From Deltaproteobacteria bacterium (GTDB lineage: Bacteria; Desulfobacterota; Desulfobacteria; Desulfobacterales; GCA-2748835): DNA of 49,934 nt. The notes under the pieces are model-generated. The model worked only from the letters and a program-made list of their open reading frames with translations, had not been told where the DNA came from and searched no databases. Below are positions 35,818-43,495 of the stretch, piece after piece. The position numbers and the translations under genes are program-made. How positions within the stretch are numbered: the stretch's first letter is position 1; every line of letters begins with the position of its first letter. The stretch lies in assembly GCA_002748835.1 (NCBI GenBank), contig PDTL01000032.1:1-49934 (forward strand). Reading direction: 5' to 3'.

Positions 35818-37990
35818 GCAAATTTTTGTGGCCGTTGCAGGACAGCCTAACTGCGGAAAGAGCACCATGTTTAACGCCATTACCGGGGCGTCCGCCAGGG
35901 TCGGCAACTATCCCGGTATTTCTGTGGAACGGGCGGAAGGAGATGCAACGGCCTTGGATGGAACCCATCTGCATTTTGTTGACCTTCCCGGTACCTATTC
36001 CCTGACCGCATACAGCCAGGACGAGCTGGTGGCCAGAGAGGTGATCATTAAGGAAAAACCGGATGTTGTGGTTAACCTGCTGGATGCGACATCACTGGAA
36101 CGCAGCCTCTACCTCACGGTTCAAACCATGGAACTGGACGCCAATATTGTCATCGGTCTGAACATGATGGATGAGGTTAAAAAAAAGCATATGTCCATCG
36201 ACACGAAGTCGTTGTCTGAAAATTTGGGCGTACCGGTCATTGAATGCTGCGCAAGACAAAAAGTGGGGGCAGCCGAGCTGATTGAAGCGGCAAAAAACCA
36301 GGCGCAGAAGCTTGAGAAAAAACGCAAGCCCCTTGAGATCTCATATGGGCCGGACATTGATCCTGTCATCGAACAGATGCAGAAAAAAATTGAAACCGAA
36401 CGTTTTATGACAACCATCTATCCAGCCCGTTGGATCGCCATCAAATACATTGAAGGAGACAGCGAAATTATCGAGCAGGGGAAAAAAACCGGAGCGCTGA
36501 GCAAAAAACTCCAGGCGATGGTGAACGACCTTGCCCATACGCTCAAAAAAGATCGCGGTACCTATCCCGAGGCGGTTGTCGCAGACTACCGATATGGGTT
36601 TATCAACGGCCTGATGCGTCAGGGTATTATCACCCGGGAAGATGATGAACGATTTAACCGGTCAGATAATATAGATAAAATCATTACCCACCGCATATTA
36701 GGACCTGTGCTCATGTTTGTCCTGTTATATGCCATGTTCTGGATCACCTTTAATCTGGGGGCCATTCCCCAGGGCTGGGTGGAAGACGGGTTTGGATTGC
36801 TCAGCAGCCTTGCCACCTCGGTTCTGCCGGAGGGTCTGTTCCGTGACATGATCGTTGACGGTGCCATCGCCGGTGTCGGGGCTGTCATGGGATTTACCCC
36901 GCTGATCGGTATCATGTTTCTGATGCTGGTTTTTCTGGAAGACCTGGGGTATATGGGCCGGGTGGCCTATATGCTGGACCGGGTATTAGCCGCCTTTGGC
37001 CTGCACGGCGCCTCTGTCATGCCGTTTATCATGTCCGGCGGGATTCCAGGTGGATGCGCAGTTCCCGGTGTCATGGCAGCCCGGACGCTGCGCAGTCCCA
37101 AGGAACGCCTGGCTACGATATTCACCGCCCCGTTTATGGTATGCGGTGCCAAGACCACGGCCTTTATACTGATAACTGCCGCCTTTTTCCCAGGCCGCGA
37201 AACCCTTGCCATGTTCTGCATTGTCCTGCTTGCCTGGCTGTTTTCTCTGATTGTATCATTGCTTTTGCGCCATACAGTCATCAAAGGGGCCCCCACACCC
37301 TTTATCATGGAGCTGCCTCCCTACCGATTACCCACCGCCTACGGGGTACTCAAACACACATGGGAACGTGTATGGCAATACATTAAAAAAGCAGGTACCG
37401 TTATCCTGGCTGCCAGTATTCTCATGTGGGTATTGATGACCTTTCCGCAGCTGCCCGAAGAACAGGTAGAAAAGTTTGAATCACAGCGCGCAAAGGTAAC
37501 CGCACAATACACCGCCCAGACCAAAGATGCGGAAGCAAAAAAGGCCGAGGCACTCCAGGAAATTGATGATGATCAGGGAGAAGCCGCGCTTGCCTATGCC
37601 TGCGCCGGACGTATTGGCAAAAAACTGGAAGTGCTATCCCAATATGCAGGCTTTCCCTGGCAGGCCAATGTGGCCCTTGTGGGCGGATTTGCCGCCAAGG
37701 AAATATTTGTCTCTACCATGGCAACGGCCTATTCCATGGGCAGCCGTGTGGATGATGACGACTTTTCAGCACTTGCAGCCAGTATTGCCTCAGATCCCGC
37801 CTATAGCAAGGCCACTGTGTATTCAATGGTTGTCTTTCTGTTGCTGTATGCCCCCTGCCTGGTCACCGTGGCGGTCATGGTTCGGGAAACCAGCTGGAAA
37901 TGGGCCATGTTCGCACTCTGGGGATCGCTTGGATTTGCCTATGCCCTTTCGGTGATCATCTACCAGGGTATGCGGCTGTTTGCGGCATAA
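35807..37990 (+). CDS. feoB: Ferrous iron transporter FeoB
   Basis: A 727-residue inner-membrane Fe2+ importer. The N-terminal G-protein domain has G1 GQPNCGKST, the switch region GNYPGISVERAEG, G3 DLPGTYSL and G4 NMMDE. A helical GDI region follows, then the pore helices with the conserved gating segments GGIPGGCAVPGVMAARTL and VCGAKTTAFIL. An acidic, helix-rich insertion near residues 550-600 (EEQVEKFESQRAKVTAQY) separates late helices. The ATG at 35807 is supported by GGAGG and overlaps feoA. It would supply ferrous iron to the flanking ATPase modules. Confidence 0.95.
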   Translation: MSNEQIFVAVAGQPNCGKSTMFNAITGASARVGNYPGISVERAEGDATALDGTHLHFVDLPGTYSLTAYSQDELVAREVIIKEKPDVVVNLLDATSLERSLYLTVQTMELDANIVIGLNMMDEVKKKHMSIDTKSLSENLGVPVIECCARQKVGAAELIEAAKNQAQKLEKKRKPLEISYGPDIDPVIEQMQKKIETERFMTTIYPARWIAIKYIEGDSEIIEQGKKTGALSKKLQAMVNDLAHTLKKDRGTYPEAVVADYRYGFINGLMRQGIITREDDERFNRSDNIDKIITHRILGPVLMFVLLYAMFWITFNLGAIPQGWVEDGFGLLSSLATSVLPEGLFRDMIVDGAIAGVGAVMGFTPLIGIMFLMLVFLEDLGYMGRVAYMLDRVLAAFGLHGASVMPFIMSGGIPGGCAVPGVMAARTLRSPKERLATIFTAPFMVCGAKTTAFILITAAFFPGRETLAMFCIVLLAWLFSLIVSLLLRHTVIKGAPTPFIMELPPYRLPTAYGVLKHTWERVWQYIKKAGTVILAASILMWVLMTFPQLPEEQVEKFESQRAKVTAQYTAQTKDAEAKKAEALQEIDDDQGEAALAYACAGRIGKKLEVLSQYAGFPWQANVALVGGFAAKEIFVSTMATAYSMGSRVDDDDFSALAASIASDPAYSKATVYSMVVFLLLYAPCLVTVAVMVRETSWKWAMFALWGSLGFAYALSVIIYQGMRLFAA

Positions 37991-38188
37991 ACACGTCAGG
38001 ACAGCAGTGTGCGATAATCGTTTTATTCTCCTTGGGTGCTCACTCGACGCTGCCGGGTGGGCACCTGCGCTGGACAGTTTTTTTTGAAGGGGAAATAACA
38101 AGAAGTTAGTGCCTGTCTGATTTGAAAGCACTTAAAAACAAAGTTTTAACAAATTGATTATATAGTACTTTTTGAATAAAAATGTGTA

Positions 38189-38216
38189 TTGACTCCCGCA
38201 AAATCTGTATGATATT
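38189..38216 (+). promoter_or_regulatory. Candidate promoter of the right-hand module operon
   Basis: TTGACT at 38189-38194 and GATATT at 38211-38216, 16 bases apart, in an AT-rich stretch about 50 bases before the start at 38264. It is preceded by a short AT-rich upstream segment. Confidence 0.4.
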
Positions 38217-38263
38217 CGTTGTGGAGCATGACAACAACTTACCTTAAATTAGGAGGTCAAATA

Positions 38264-38659
38264 ATGCAGAGTGCAGCCCCATCTCCCGATACCGGCCCGG
38301 AATCCGGGAATGCGACGTCTTATGCGTCCGCAGATCGTTCGGGTAACACCGGTGCCTATGCCGACTCGCCGGACATGATGAACGGCGGACAGGCCGCTTC
38401 GCCGACTGAAAGGACGCTGTCGGCCCCAGGACCGGAATCTGCTGCCGGAACCCCGCAGCAGGCGGCCCATGCACCGTACCCCGGTGCGCAGGGTACCCTA
38501 CCGGAAATGCCTGCACAGGCCACTCCGGCCATGCCGTCGTCATCCGGTAGCAGTTATGCGGACAGTGCAGACAGTATGCGGGCATCCCACAGCACCGCAG
38601 AATCCGAATCTGGCTACAGAGCCACGCAGCAGGGACCGCACCCCCGGTCCATGGAATGA
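38264..38659 (+). CDS. Low-complexity Ser/Ala/Pro-rich protein, probably the N-terminal part of a frameshifted gene
   Basis: A 131-residue protein with a perfect AGGAGG 7 bases upstream. It is rich in Ser, Ala, Pro, Gly and Gln and has no membrane segment. The frame ends at 38659 in a TGA that overlaps the ATG of the next frame (ATGA). However, the Met/Gln/Pro repeat of the next frame already extends upstream of that ATG (PPVHGM matches the repeat unit APVQGM). One more C in the C5 run at 38641-38645 would join the two into one protein of about 338 residues. A real frameshift, a sequence error or coupling are all possible. Confidence 0.6.
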   Translation: MQSAAPSPDTGPESGNATSYASADRSGNTGAYADSPDMMNGGQAASPTERTLSAPGPESAAGTPQQAAHAPYPGAQGTLPEMPAQATPAMPSSSGSSYADSADSMRASHSTAESESGYRATQQGPHPRSME

Positions 38660-39282
38660 CACAGGCACCTCAACCCGTCATGATGCAGCAGGCACCGTCT
38701 TCGGGCATGATGCAGGCAGCCCAACCTGTCATGATGCAGGCGCCGGTTCAGGGAATGATGCAGACGCCCCAACCCGTCATGATGCAGCCCCCCTCTCCGG
38801 GTATGATGCAGACAGCCCAACCCATCATGATGCAGGGGCCGGGTCAGGGAATGACGCAGGCACCACAACCCGTAACGATGCAGGGACCGCCTCCGGGTAT
38901 GATTCCTGTTTATGGCCCGATTCCCTCCCCGCCCCCGTCCATGAACGGTGATGCCCATGACAATAATTCCCATGACGGCGAAAGCGGCAGCGGATGCGGA
39001 TGCCAGCACGGCGGTGGCGATAGCGGCAGCGACACGTCCCATCTCAAGTTCGATGCGCATAAGTACGGCCAGTTCATGGACGTGATCAATGGTTTTGTGA
39101 ACGGAGAGCCGGATGTTCCAAAACTGATGGGCCTGCTGGAAACTGCTGATACGGCGTTCTGGAAAGGTGCGGTGGTTGGTGTGGTCACAGCCGCGGTCCT
39201 GAACAATACGGCTGTGAAAAATGCCGTTTCAAACGCCTTTTCCGGCCTGGCCGGCGGCAAAACCGAAACGCCAGACAAGTAG
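38656..39282 (+). CDS. Met/Gln/Pro-repeat protein with Cys/His patch and GxxxG membrane segment
   Basis: A 208-residue protein (or the C-terminal part of a fusion with the frame before it). Residues 1-82 are five 16-17-residue repeats of the form MMQ-APQPV-MMQ-xPxxG. Then come a Pro-rich linker, a Cys/His/Gly patch (SGCGCQHGGGDSG) that could bind metal, and a C-terminal hydrophobic segment, FWKGAVVGVVTAAVLNN. The latter shares the pattern [FY]-x-KG-x-x-x-G with the protein at 39732. No function is known. Its place at the head of the FezB-like operon suggests a scaffold or coat protein of an iron compartment. Confidence 0.6.
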   Translation: MTQAPQPVMMQQAPSSGMMQAAQPVMMQAPVQGMMQTPQPVMMQPPSPGMMQTAQPIMMQGPGQGMTQAPQPVTMQGPPPGMIPVYGPIPSPPPSMNGDAHDNNSHDGESGSGCGCQHGGGDSGSDTSHLKFDAHKYGQFMDVINGFVNGEPDVPKLMGLLETADTAFWKGAVVGVVTAAVLNNTAVKNAVSNAFSGLAGGKTETPDK

Positions 39283-39320
39283 ACAGATACCTGTTTGAAA
39301 TCTAAAAGGAGAACCTTACC

Positions 39321-39668
39321 ATGACATATGTCAAACACCCCACCGTACGCCCGCGTACGGAAACGACCTCACCGTTGACCCGGGCTTCCCTTTCCATGGC
39401 CGGCCTGGGCGCTGTTGTGGGCGGAACCGCTGCAGCCGCCCGTGAAATCAAGGCAGTCCGTACAGACGCTTCCACCAGGGAAGAAGCTGTGAAAACCATC
39501 TGCAGGGAAGCTGCCGGCGCCGGTGTGGCCACCGGCCTTGCCACTGCGGTTGTAGGATCTGTGGCACCGCGCAGCAGCGTTGTGTCAATTCTGGGTATCG
39601 TGGCCGTTGCCACCGGAACAAAAATGCTCTGGGATGCAACCTTTGCCAAAGTGACTGATGAAGCATAA
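39321..39668 (+). CDS. Small Ala/Gly-rich membrane protein (module B)
   Basis: A 115-residue protein with AAAGGAGA upstream. Three hydrophobic, Gly/Ala-rich segments (LSMAGLGAVVGGTAAAA, AAGAGVATGLATAVVGSVA and VVSILGIVAVATGTKML) are separated by a charged loop with TREEAVKTICREAAG. The arrangement matches that of the small protein at 34833-35252 in module A: SPLTRAS... versus TPLEFAA..., TREEAV versus TRAVLN. The two are likely paralogues. The high small-residue content suits tight helix packing in a membrane, as inferred for other ferrosome or magnetosome-type proteins. Confidence 0.7.
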   Translation: MTYVKHPTVRPRTETTSPLTRASLSMAGLGAVVGGTAAAAREIKAVRTDASTREEAVKTICREAAGAGVATGLATAVVGSVAPRSSVVSILGIVAVATGTKMLWDATFAKVTDEA

Positions 39669-39731
39669 TCGTGAATATTTATTTATCGTTGATGATCTAA
39701 CCCGTCATATCCAAAAGAAAGGCTATACACC

Positions 39732-40142
39732 ATGAGTAATAATCACCCGGCTTCAGGAGCATCCATGCAACCCCAGACAGGCACCGCACAATATGTCACC
39801 GCAGACAATGGCTCCCAGACTGCGCAAACGGCCTATTATCCCAACTATGATATGAACCAGTACGGTGCCGGTGAACCGTCGTATTACTATGATCCCCGGA
39901 CCGCTGCCTATTATGAAACACGGCCGGTGGTCTCCGCCGCCCAGTCCTGGGTGAATTTTTCAGACAGTTCCTACCTGAAGGGATTTCTCCTGGGCGCCGG
40001 CGTCACCCTGGTGGCCACCAACCCCACCATTCAGAAGCAGGTGATCAAGGGTGCTGTCAAGGTCTGGTCCCTGTTTCAGTCCGGTGTCGAGGAAGTCAAA
40101 GAGCAGTTCCAGGATGTGAAAGCGGAAATGACCCAGGAATAA
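39732..40142 (+). CDS. Small protein with Tyr-rich N-terminus and GxxxG helix (module B)
   Basis: A 136-residue protein. The first 70 residues are polar and rich in Tyr, Pro, Gln and Asn (GEPSYYYDPRTAAYYETRP). They are followed by YLKGFLLGAGVTLVATNPTI, a hydrophobic KGxxxG segment shared with the 38656 protein, and then an amphipathic, acidic helix (GVEEVKEQFQDVKAEMTQE). AAAGG lies upstream. It may anchor to a membrane by the single helix and interact through its low-complexity end. No family is recognised. Confidence 0.65.
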   Translation: MSNNHPASGASMQPQTGTAQYVTADNGSQTAQTAYYPNYDMNQYGAGEPSYYYDPRTAAYYETRPVVSAAQSWVNFSDSSYLKGFLLGAGVTLVATNPTIQKQVIKGAVKVWSLFQSGVEEVKEQFQDVKAEMTQE

Positions 40143-40218
40143 CAGTGCGTATGGCCCCTTGTCATCATCGAAAACACCCCGTGTCCGGTGATCGCCAGGT
40201 TAAATGTAAGGAGTTCAT

Positions 40219-40452
40219 ATGAATCAACATCTGCCTTCAAAAGGGAGCAAGAGCAAGACCTCGACCCTTGCCCAGAAGCGATCCCTTGCCAAGATGGGGA
40301 TGATCGCGTCCATGGGAACGCTCGTTGCCACCGGTTTCATGCGAAGCCGGGAAGCCAGCGCCGTCCATGTAGGGGCCGGGCTGGCCCTTGTTGGATTTTC
40401 CTACTGGCATTACACACTGTATGAACCGCTCACACATAAAAAGAAGCATTAG
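40219..40452 (+). CDS. Small two-helix membrane protein (module B)
   Basis: A 77-residue basic protein with AAGGAG 5-6 bases upstream. Residues about 24-42 (AKMGMIASMGTLVATGFMR) and 48-66 (AVHVGAGLALVGFSYWHYT) are hydrophobic, and the ends are lysine-rich. It ends 2 bases before the ATPase start, so the two are almost surely co-translated. It is a possible membrane partner of the ATPase. No family is known. Confidence 0.7.
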   Translation: MNQHLPSKGSKSKTSTLAQKRSLAKMGMIASMGTLVATGFMRSREASAVHVGAGLALVGFSYWHYTLYEPLTHKKKH

Positions 40453-40454
40453 CC

Positions 40455-42554
40455 ATGCAGACACGGATCGCAGAAGACGCACCGATGAAAATCCTGCATG
40501 AACTGCCCAAACGGCTGCGCATCCAGAACCCCCTGCTGCACGATCCGGAGCTGGACCCCCCGTATCTGGAAGCCATGCTGATGAATATTGACGGTGTCAC
40601 GTCCGTTCGGATCAATGTGAAGGCCGCCTGCGCGATTGTCGGTTATGACGGCCGGGCAAACACCCGGGAAGCGATTCTCGCCCTTATGGGACATCTGCCG
40701 CCGGCGGTGTTTCTTGCCGCCCATACCCGGATCGAAGAACCGGATCCGGTGGGAACCAGCGCCAAGGTTCTCACGGCCCTGGCCACCCATTTTCTCCCGC
40801 AGTCCGTGGCCGCGCCGATCAGTGCGGCCCTGGCCCTGCCCCATCTTCTGGAGGGAGGCGATACCCTGGTCACGGAAGGGGTGAAGGTTGAAGTGCTGGA
40901 TGCCGCTGCCATCGCCTTTTCCCTGATGCGGCAGGATTATTTCACCACCAACGCCATCGTGGCCATGCTGGCGCTGGGCGAATATATGGAGCAGACATCG
41001 GAACACCGGTCCACCGAACTCCTGAAAAGCCTGCTCCGGCCCCAGGTGGAAGCTGTCTGGGTGGAGCGAAACGGCCAGGAAATCCGGGTGGCCGCTGACG
41101 AGGTGCATATCGGCGATCACGTGATCTGCGGCGCCGGAGAGCTGATCCCCGTGGATGGGACCGTGACCGAGGGGGAAGCGCTCGTCAACCAGAGTTCGAT
41201 TACCGGTGAATCAGTACCTGTGCACACCTCACCCGGAGACGACGTTCCCTCGGGCGCGGTTGTGGTGGAAGGCCGGATCAAGATCGAGGCCCGGCAGGTG
41301 GGATCTGACACCGGCATGGCCCGGATCGGACGGTTCCTGGAAAATTCCCTGCGCTACAAGTCAAAATCCCAGAAAGCCAGTGACGAACTGGCTGACCGGC
41401 TGGTCCCCATCACCTTTGGTCTGGGCATACTCGGGTACCTCTTTTCCCGGGATGTGAAACGGGCTGCCTCGGTCCTGACCGTCGATTATTCCTGCGCCAT
41501 CAAACTGGCCAATCCGGTGGCGGTGCGGATGTCCATGTATGCTGCGGCCCGGGCCGGTGTACTGCTCAAGGGGGCCGATGCCATGGACCGGATGGCCCGG
41601 GTGGACACCCTGGTCTTTGACAAGACCGGCACCCTGACCCGCGGCGCGCTTCAGGTAACCGACATCCTCACGGTCGAGGGGCTTTCTGCAGACGCGCTGC
41701 TCTCCATTGCCGCCGGTGCCGAGGCGCATTATTCCCATCCGGTGGCGGACGCGGTGGTGCACGCGGCACAGGCGCGGAACCTCACCCTGCCGACCACGGC
41801 CCAGGTCGACTTTATCGTGGCCCACGGCGTGTCTGCCTATGTGGATGGCAGGCGGGTGCTGGTGGGGAGTTTCCACTTTATCGGCGAAGACGAAGGCATC
41901 GACTGTTCTGCCCTGAATAAAAAAGCCTACAACATGCGGCGCCAGGGGAAAAGCCTCTTGTATGTGGCCCGCGAGGGGGAACTCCTCGGGATTATCGCCC
42001 TTCGGGATGACATGCGGGCCGAAGCCCCGGCAGTGCTCGATGATTTGAAGAAACAAGGGGTCAAAAAAATTGTGGTGCTCACCGGTGATCACCGGACCAC
42101 GGCCAAAGCCGTATGCGAAGGCATTGACGCCATTGATGAGATCCACTGGGAACTGAAGCCGGAAGATAAAGCCCGCATTGTCGGGGAACTCCAGGCGGCC
42201 GGGCATAAAATCGCGTTTGCCGGTGACGGTGTGAACGACGCGCCGGCCCTAGTCACCGCTGATGTGGGAATCTGCATGCCTGGCGGCGCAGACCTTGCCA
42301 AAGAGTCCGCTCAGGTCGTCCTGTTAAAAGACGATCTGGCATTGCTGGCCATTGCCCGCCGGATTTCAACGGAAACCCAGCAGACCATCCGGAACTGTTT
42401 TAACACGACCATCGGTCTGAACACACTGATTCTGCTGATGGCTAGTACCGGCCGGTTAGAGCCGGTGACCTCGGCCCTGTTGCACAACATGACCACCCTG
42501 GGTATCCTGGGATACGCGGCAGCATCCGGTGCATCCCGCGGCAAAACCGCCTAG
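40455..42554 (+). CDS. P1B-type ATPase, SCA motif (FezB/P1B-6-like), module B
   Basis: A 699-residue metal-transporting P-type ATPase. The N-terminus carries LPKRLRIQNP before an HMA-like domain (GVTSVRINVKAACAIVGYDG) with no CxxC. Actuator TGES is at residues 250-253, the transport motif SCA at 346-348 (DYSCAIKLANPVAVR), the phosphorylation site DKTGT with Asp389, then HYSHPVADAV and GDGVNDAPALV. The C-terminal LHNMTTLGILGYAA helix matches the module A enzyme. SCA is the P1B-6 signature, the class of FezB from ferrosome-forming bacteria. The start at 40455 is close to the previous stop; an ATG at 40485 is also possible. It probably transports iron into an intracellular compartment. Confidence 0.83.
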   Translation: MQTRIAEDAPMKILHELPKRLRIQNPLLHDPELDPPYLEAMLMNIDGVTSVRINVKAACAIVGYDGRANTREAILALMGHLPPAVFLAAHTRIEEPDPVGTSAKVLTALATHFLPQSVAAPISAALALPHLLEGGDTLVTEGVKVEVLDAAAIAFSLMRQDYFTTNAIVAMLALGEYMEQTSEHRSTELLKSLLRPQVEAVWVERNGQEIRVAADEVHIGDHVICGAGELIPVDGTVTEGEALVNQSSITGESVPVHTSPGDDVPSGAVVVEGRIKIEARQVGSDTGMARIGRFLENSLRYKSKSQKASDELADRLVPITFGLGILGYLFSRDVKRAASVLTVDYSCAIKLANPVAVRMSMYAAARAGVLLKGADAMDRMARVDTLVFDKTGTLTRGALQVTDILTVEGLSADALLSIAAGAEAHYSHPVADAVVHAAQARNLTLPTTAQVDFIVAHGVSAYVDGRRVLVGSFHFIGEDEGIDCSALNKKAYNMRRQGKSLLYVAREGELLGIIALRDDMRAEAPAVLDDLKKQGVKKIVVLTGDHRTTAKAVCEGIDAIDEIHWELKPEDKARIVGELQAAGHKIAFAGDGVNDAPALVTADVGICMPGGADLAKESAQVVLLKDDLALLAIARRISTETQQTIRNCFNTTIGLNTLILLMASTGRLEPVTSALLHNMTTLGILGYAAASGASRGKTA

Positions 42555-42582
42555 CGCGTATGTAAATAGGAGACGGAATACA

Positions 42583-43332
42583 ATGACGGAATTCCATCGG
42601 GAGCACAGGCAAACCGGGTACCTGTCGCTGACAGATGCACCCTGCGGAGAGCTGCTCGAACTGGTCAGCGTGAGCGGGCCGGAGCTGGCAGGCAGCCTGC
42701 GGCGGGTCGGCCTCTATGAGGGGGACCGGCTGACCCGGCTGAACGAGGAAGTGAGATACCGGACCGTGCGCATCAACGGTCCGGATGGAGAACGGGTCAT
42801 CGGCGGGGGGATGGCCGCCCGCGTGGTCGTCCACCTGGATGACGGACGGGAAATTCCCCTGGTGGAAATGGAACCGGATATGTCCGGTCATATCGAAGGC
42901 GTGGTCGGCGGCACCCCCCTCGAACGGGCACTGGAGGTGCTCGGCCTTGCCAATGACACGGAAGTCCGCATGGTGCGCAAACTGCCGCCCATGGAATACA
43001 TCGCCCTTGTCAATGATGTGGAACGGATCCGATTGACCGATGGTATGGCCTCCAAAATCTGGGGGGAAATGAGCGGACGCCCCACGCAATTTGCCACCGC
43101 ATCCCATGGCGAGGTGTTTACGGTCACCCAACTGCTGGGCGGTATGCGGGCAACGAACGAACTGAAATCACGCGGGATAAAGGAAGGCGTCCGTCTGTCG
43201 CTCGAAGGGGTGGCCCCGGCACAGGAAATGCGGATGGCCGGGAATGCACCCCTGGTGGTGGTCAGCCAAAGCGGACTGCGCCTGTTCTTGCGCCCCATGG
43301 ACGGGGCCCGGGTCTATGTGAAACCCGTATAG
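42583..43332 (+). CDS. Protein with three FeoA-like repeats (module B)
   Basis: A 249-residue soluble protein, paralogue of the one at 31983-32711. Corresponding segments are RRVGLYEGDRLTRL, EVLGLANDTEVRMV and KSRGIKEGVRLSLEG, one per FeoA-like unit. AGGAGA precedes the ATG at 42583, 28 bases after the ATPase stop. The gene order ATPase then triple FeoA is the same as in module A, which strongly suggests a functional pair. It is closed by a strong terminator. A metal-sensing or ATPase-regulating role is inferred. Confidence 0.77.
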   Translation: MTEFHREHRQTGYLSLTDAPCGELLELVSVSGPELAGSLRRVGLYEGDRLTRLNEEVRYRTVRINGPDGERVIGGGMAARVVVHLDDGREIPLVEMEPDMSGHIEGVVGGTPLERALEVLGLANDTEVRMVRKLPPMEYIALVNDVERIRLTDGMASKIWGEMSGRPTQFATASHGEVFTVTQLLGGMRATNELKSRGIKEGVRLSLEGVAPAQEMRMAGNAPLVVVSQSGLRLFLRPMDGARVYVKPV

Positions 43333-43365
43333 AAAAGGCGATAAAGATATCGCGCTGCGGTGGAA

Positions 43366-43392
43366 AGACCGGAAATCCGGTCTGTTTTTTTT
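43366..43392 (+). terminator. Intrinsic terminator ending the module B operon
   Basis: An AGACCGGA/TCCGGTCT stem (43366-43373 with 43376-43383) is followed by G and eight Ts. It is the strongest terminator in the window and separates the first ATPase operon from the two CPC-type ATPase genes. Confidence 0.9.
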
Positions 43393-43495
43393 CCTGATCG
43401 ATGAGGTTATCCTTACATATCCTGATGAAATGAATTATATACAGAATCAGCTTTTTTTGTTTTTCCTTTTTATCAATGTGTGAGGTTATCCGGGA

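Noticed and set aside
38030..38090. Terminator after feoB
   Set aside because: An imperfect GGTGC/GCACC hairpin is present, but the T-run is more than 10 bases away from the stem, so I do not call it.
38220..38905. Met/Gln/Pro DNA repeats as a CRISPR array
   Set aside because: The repeats are in frame, encode a regular protein pattern and have no variable spacers.
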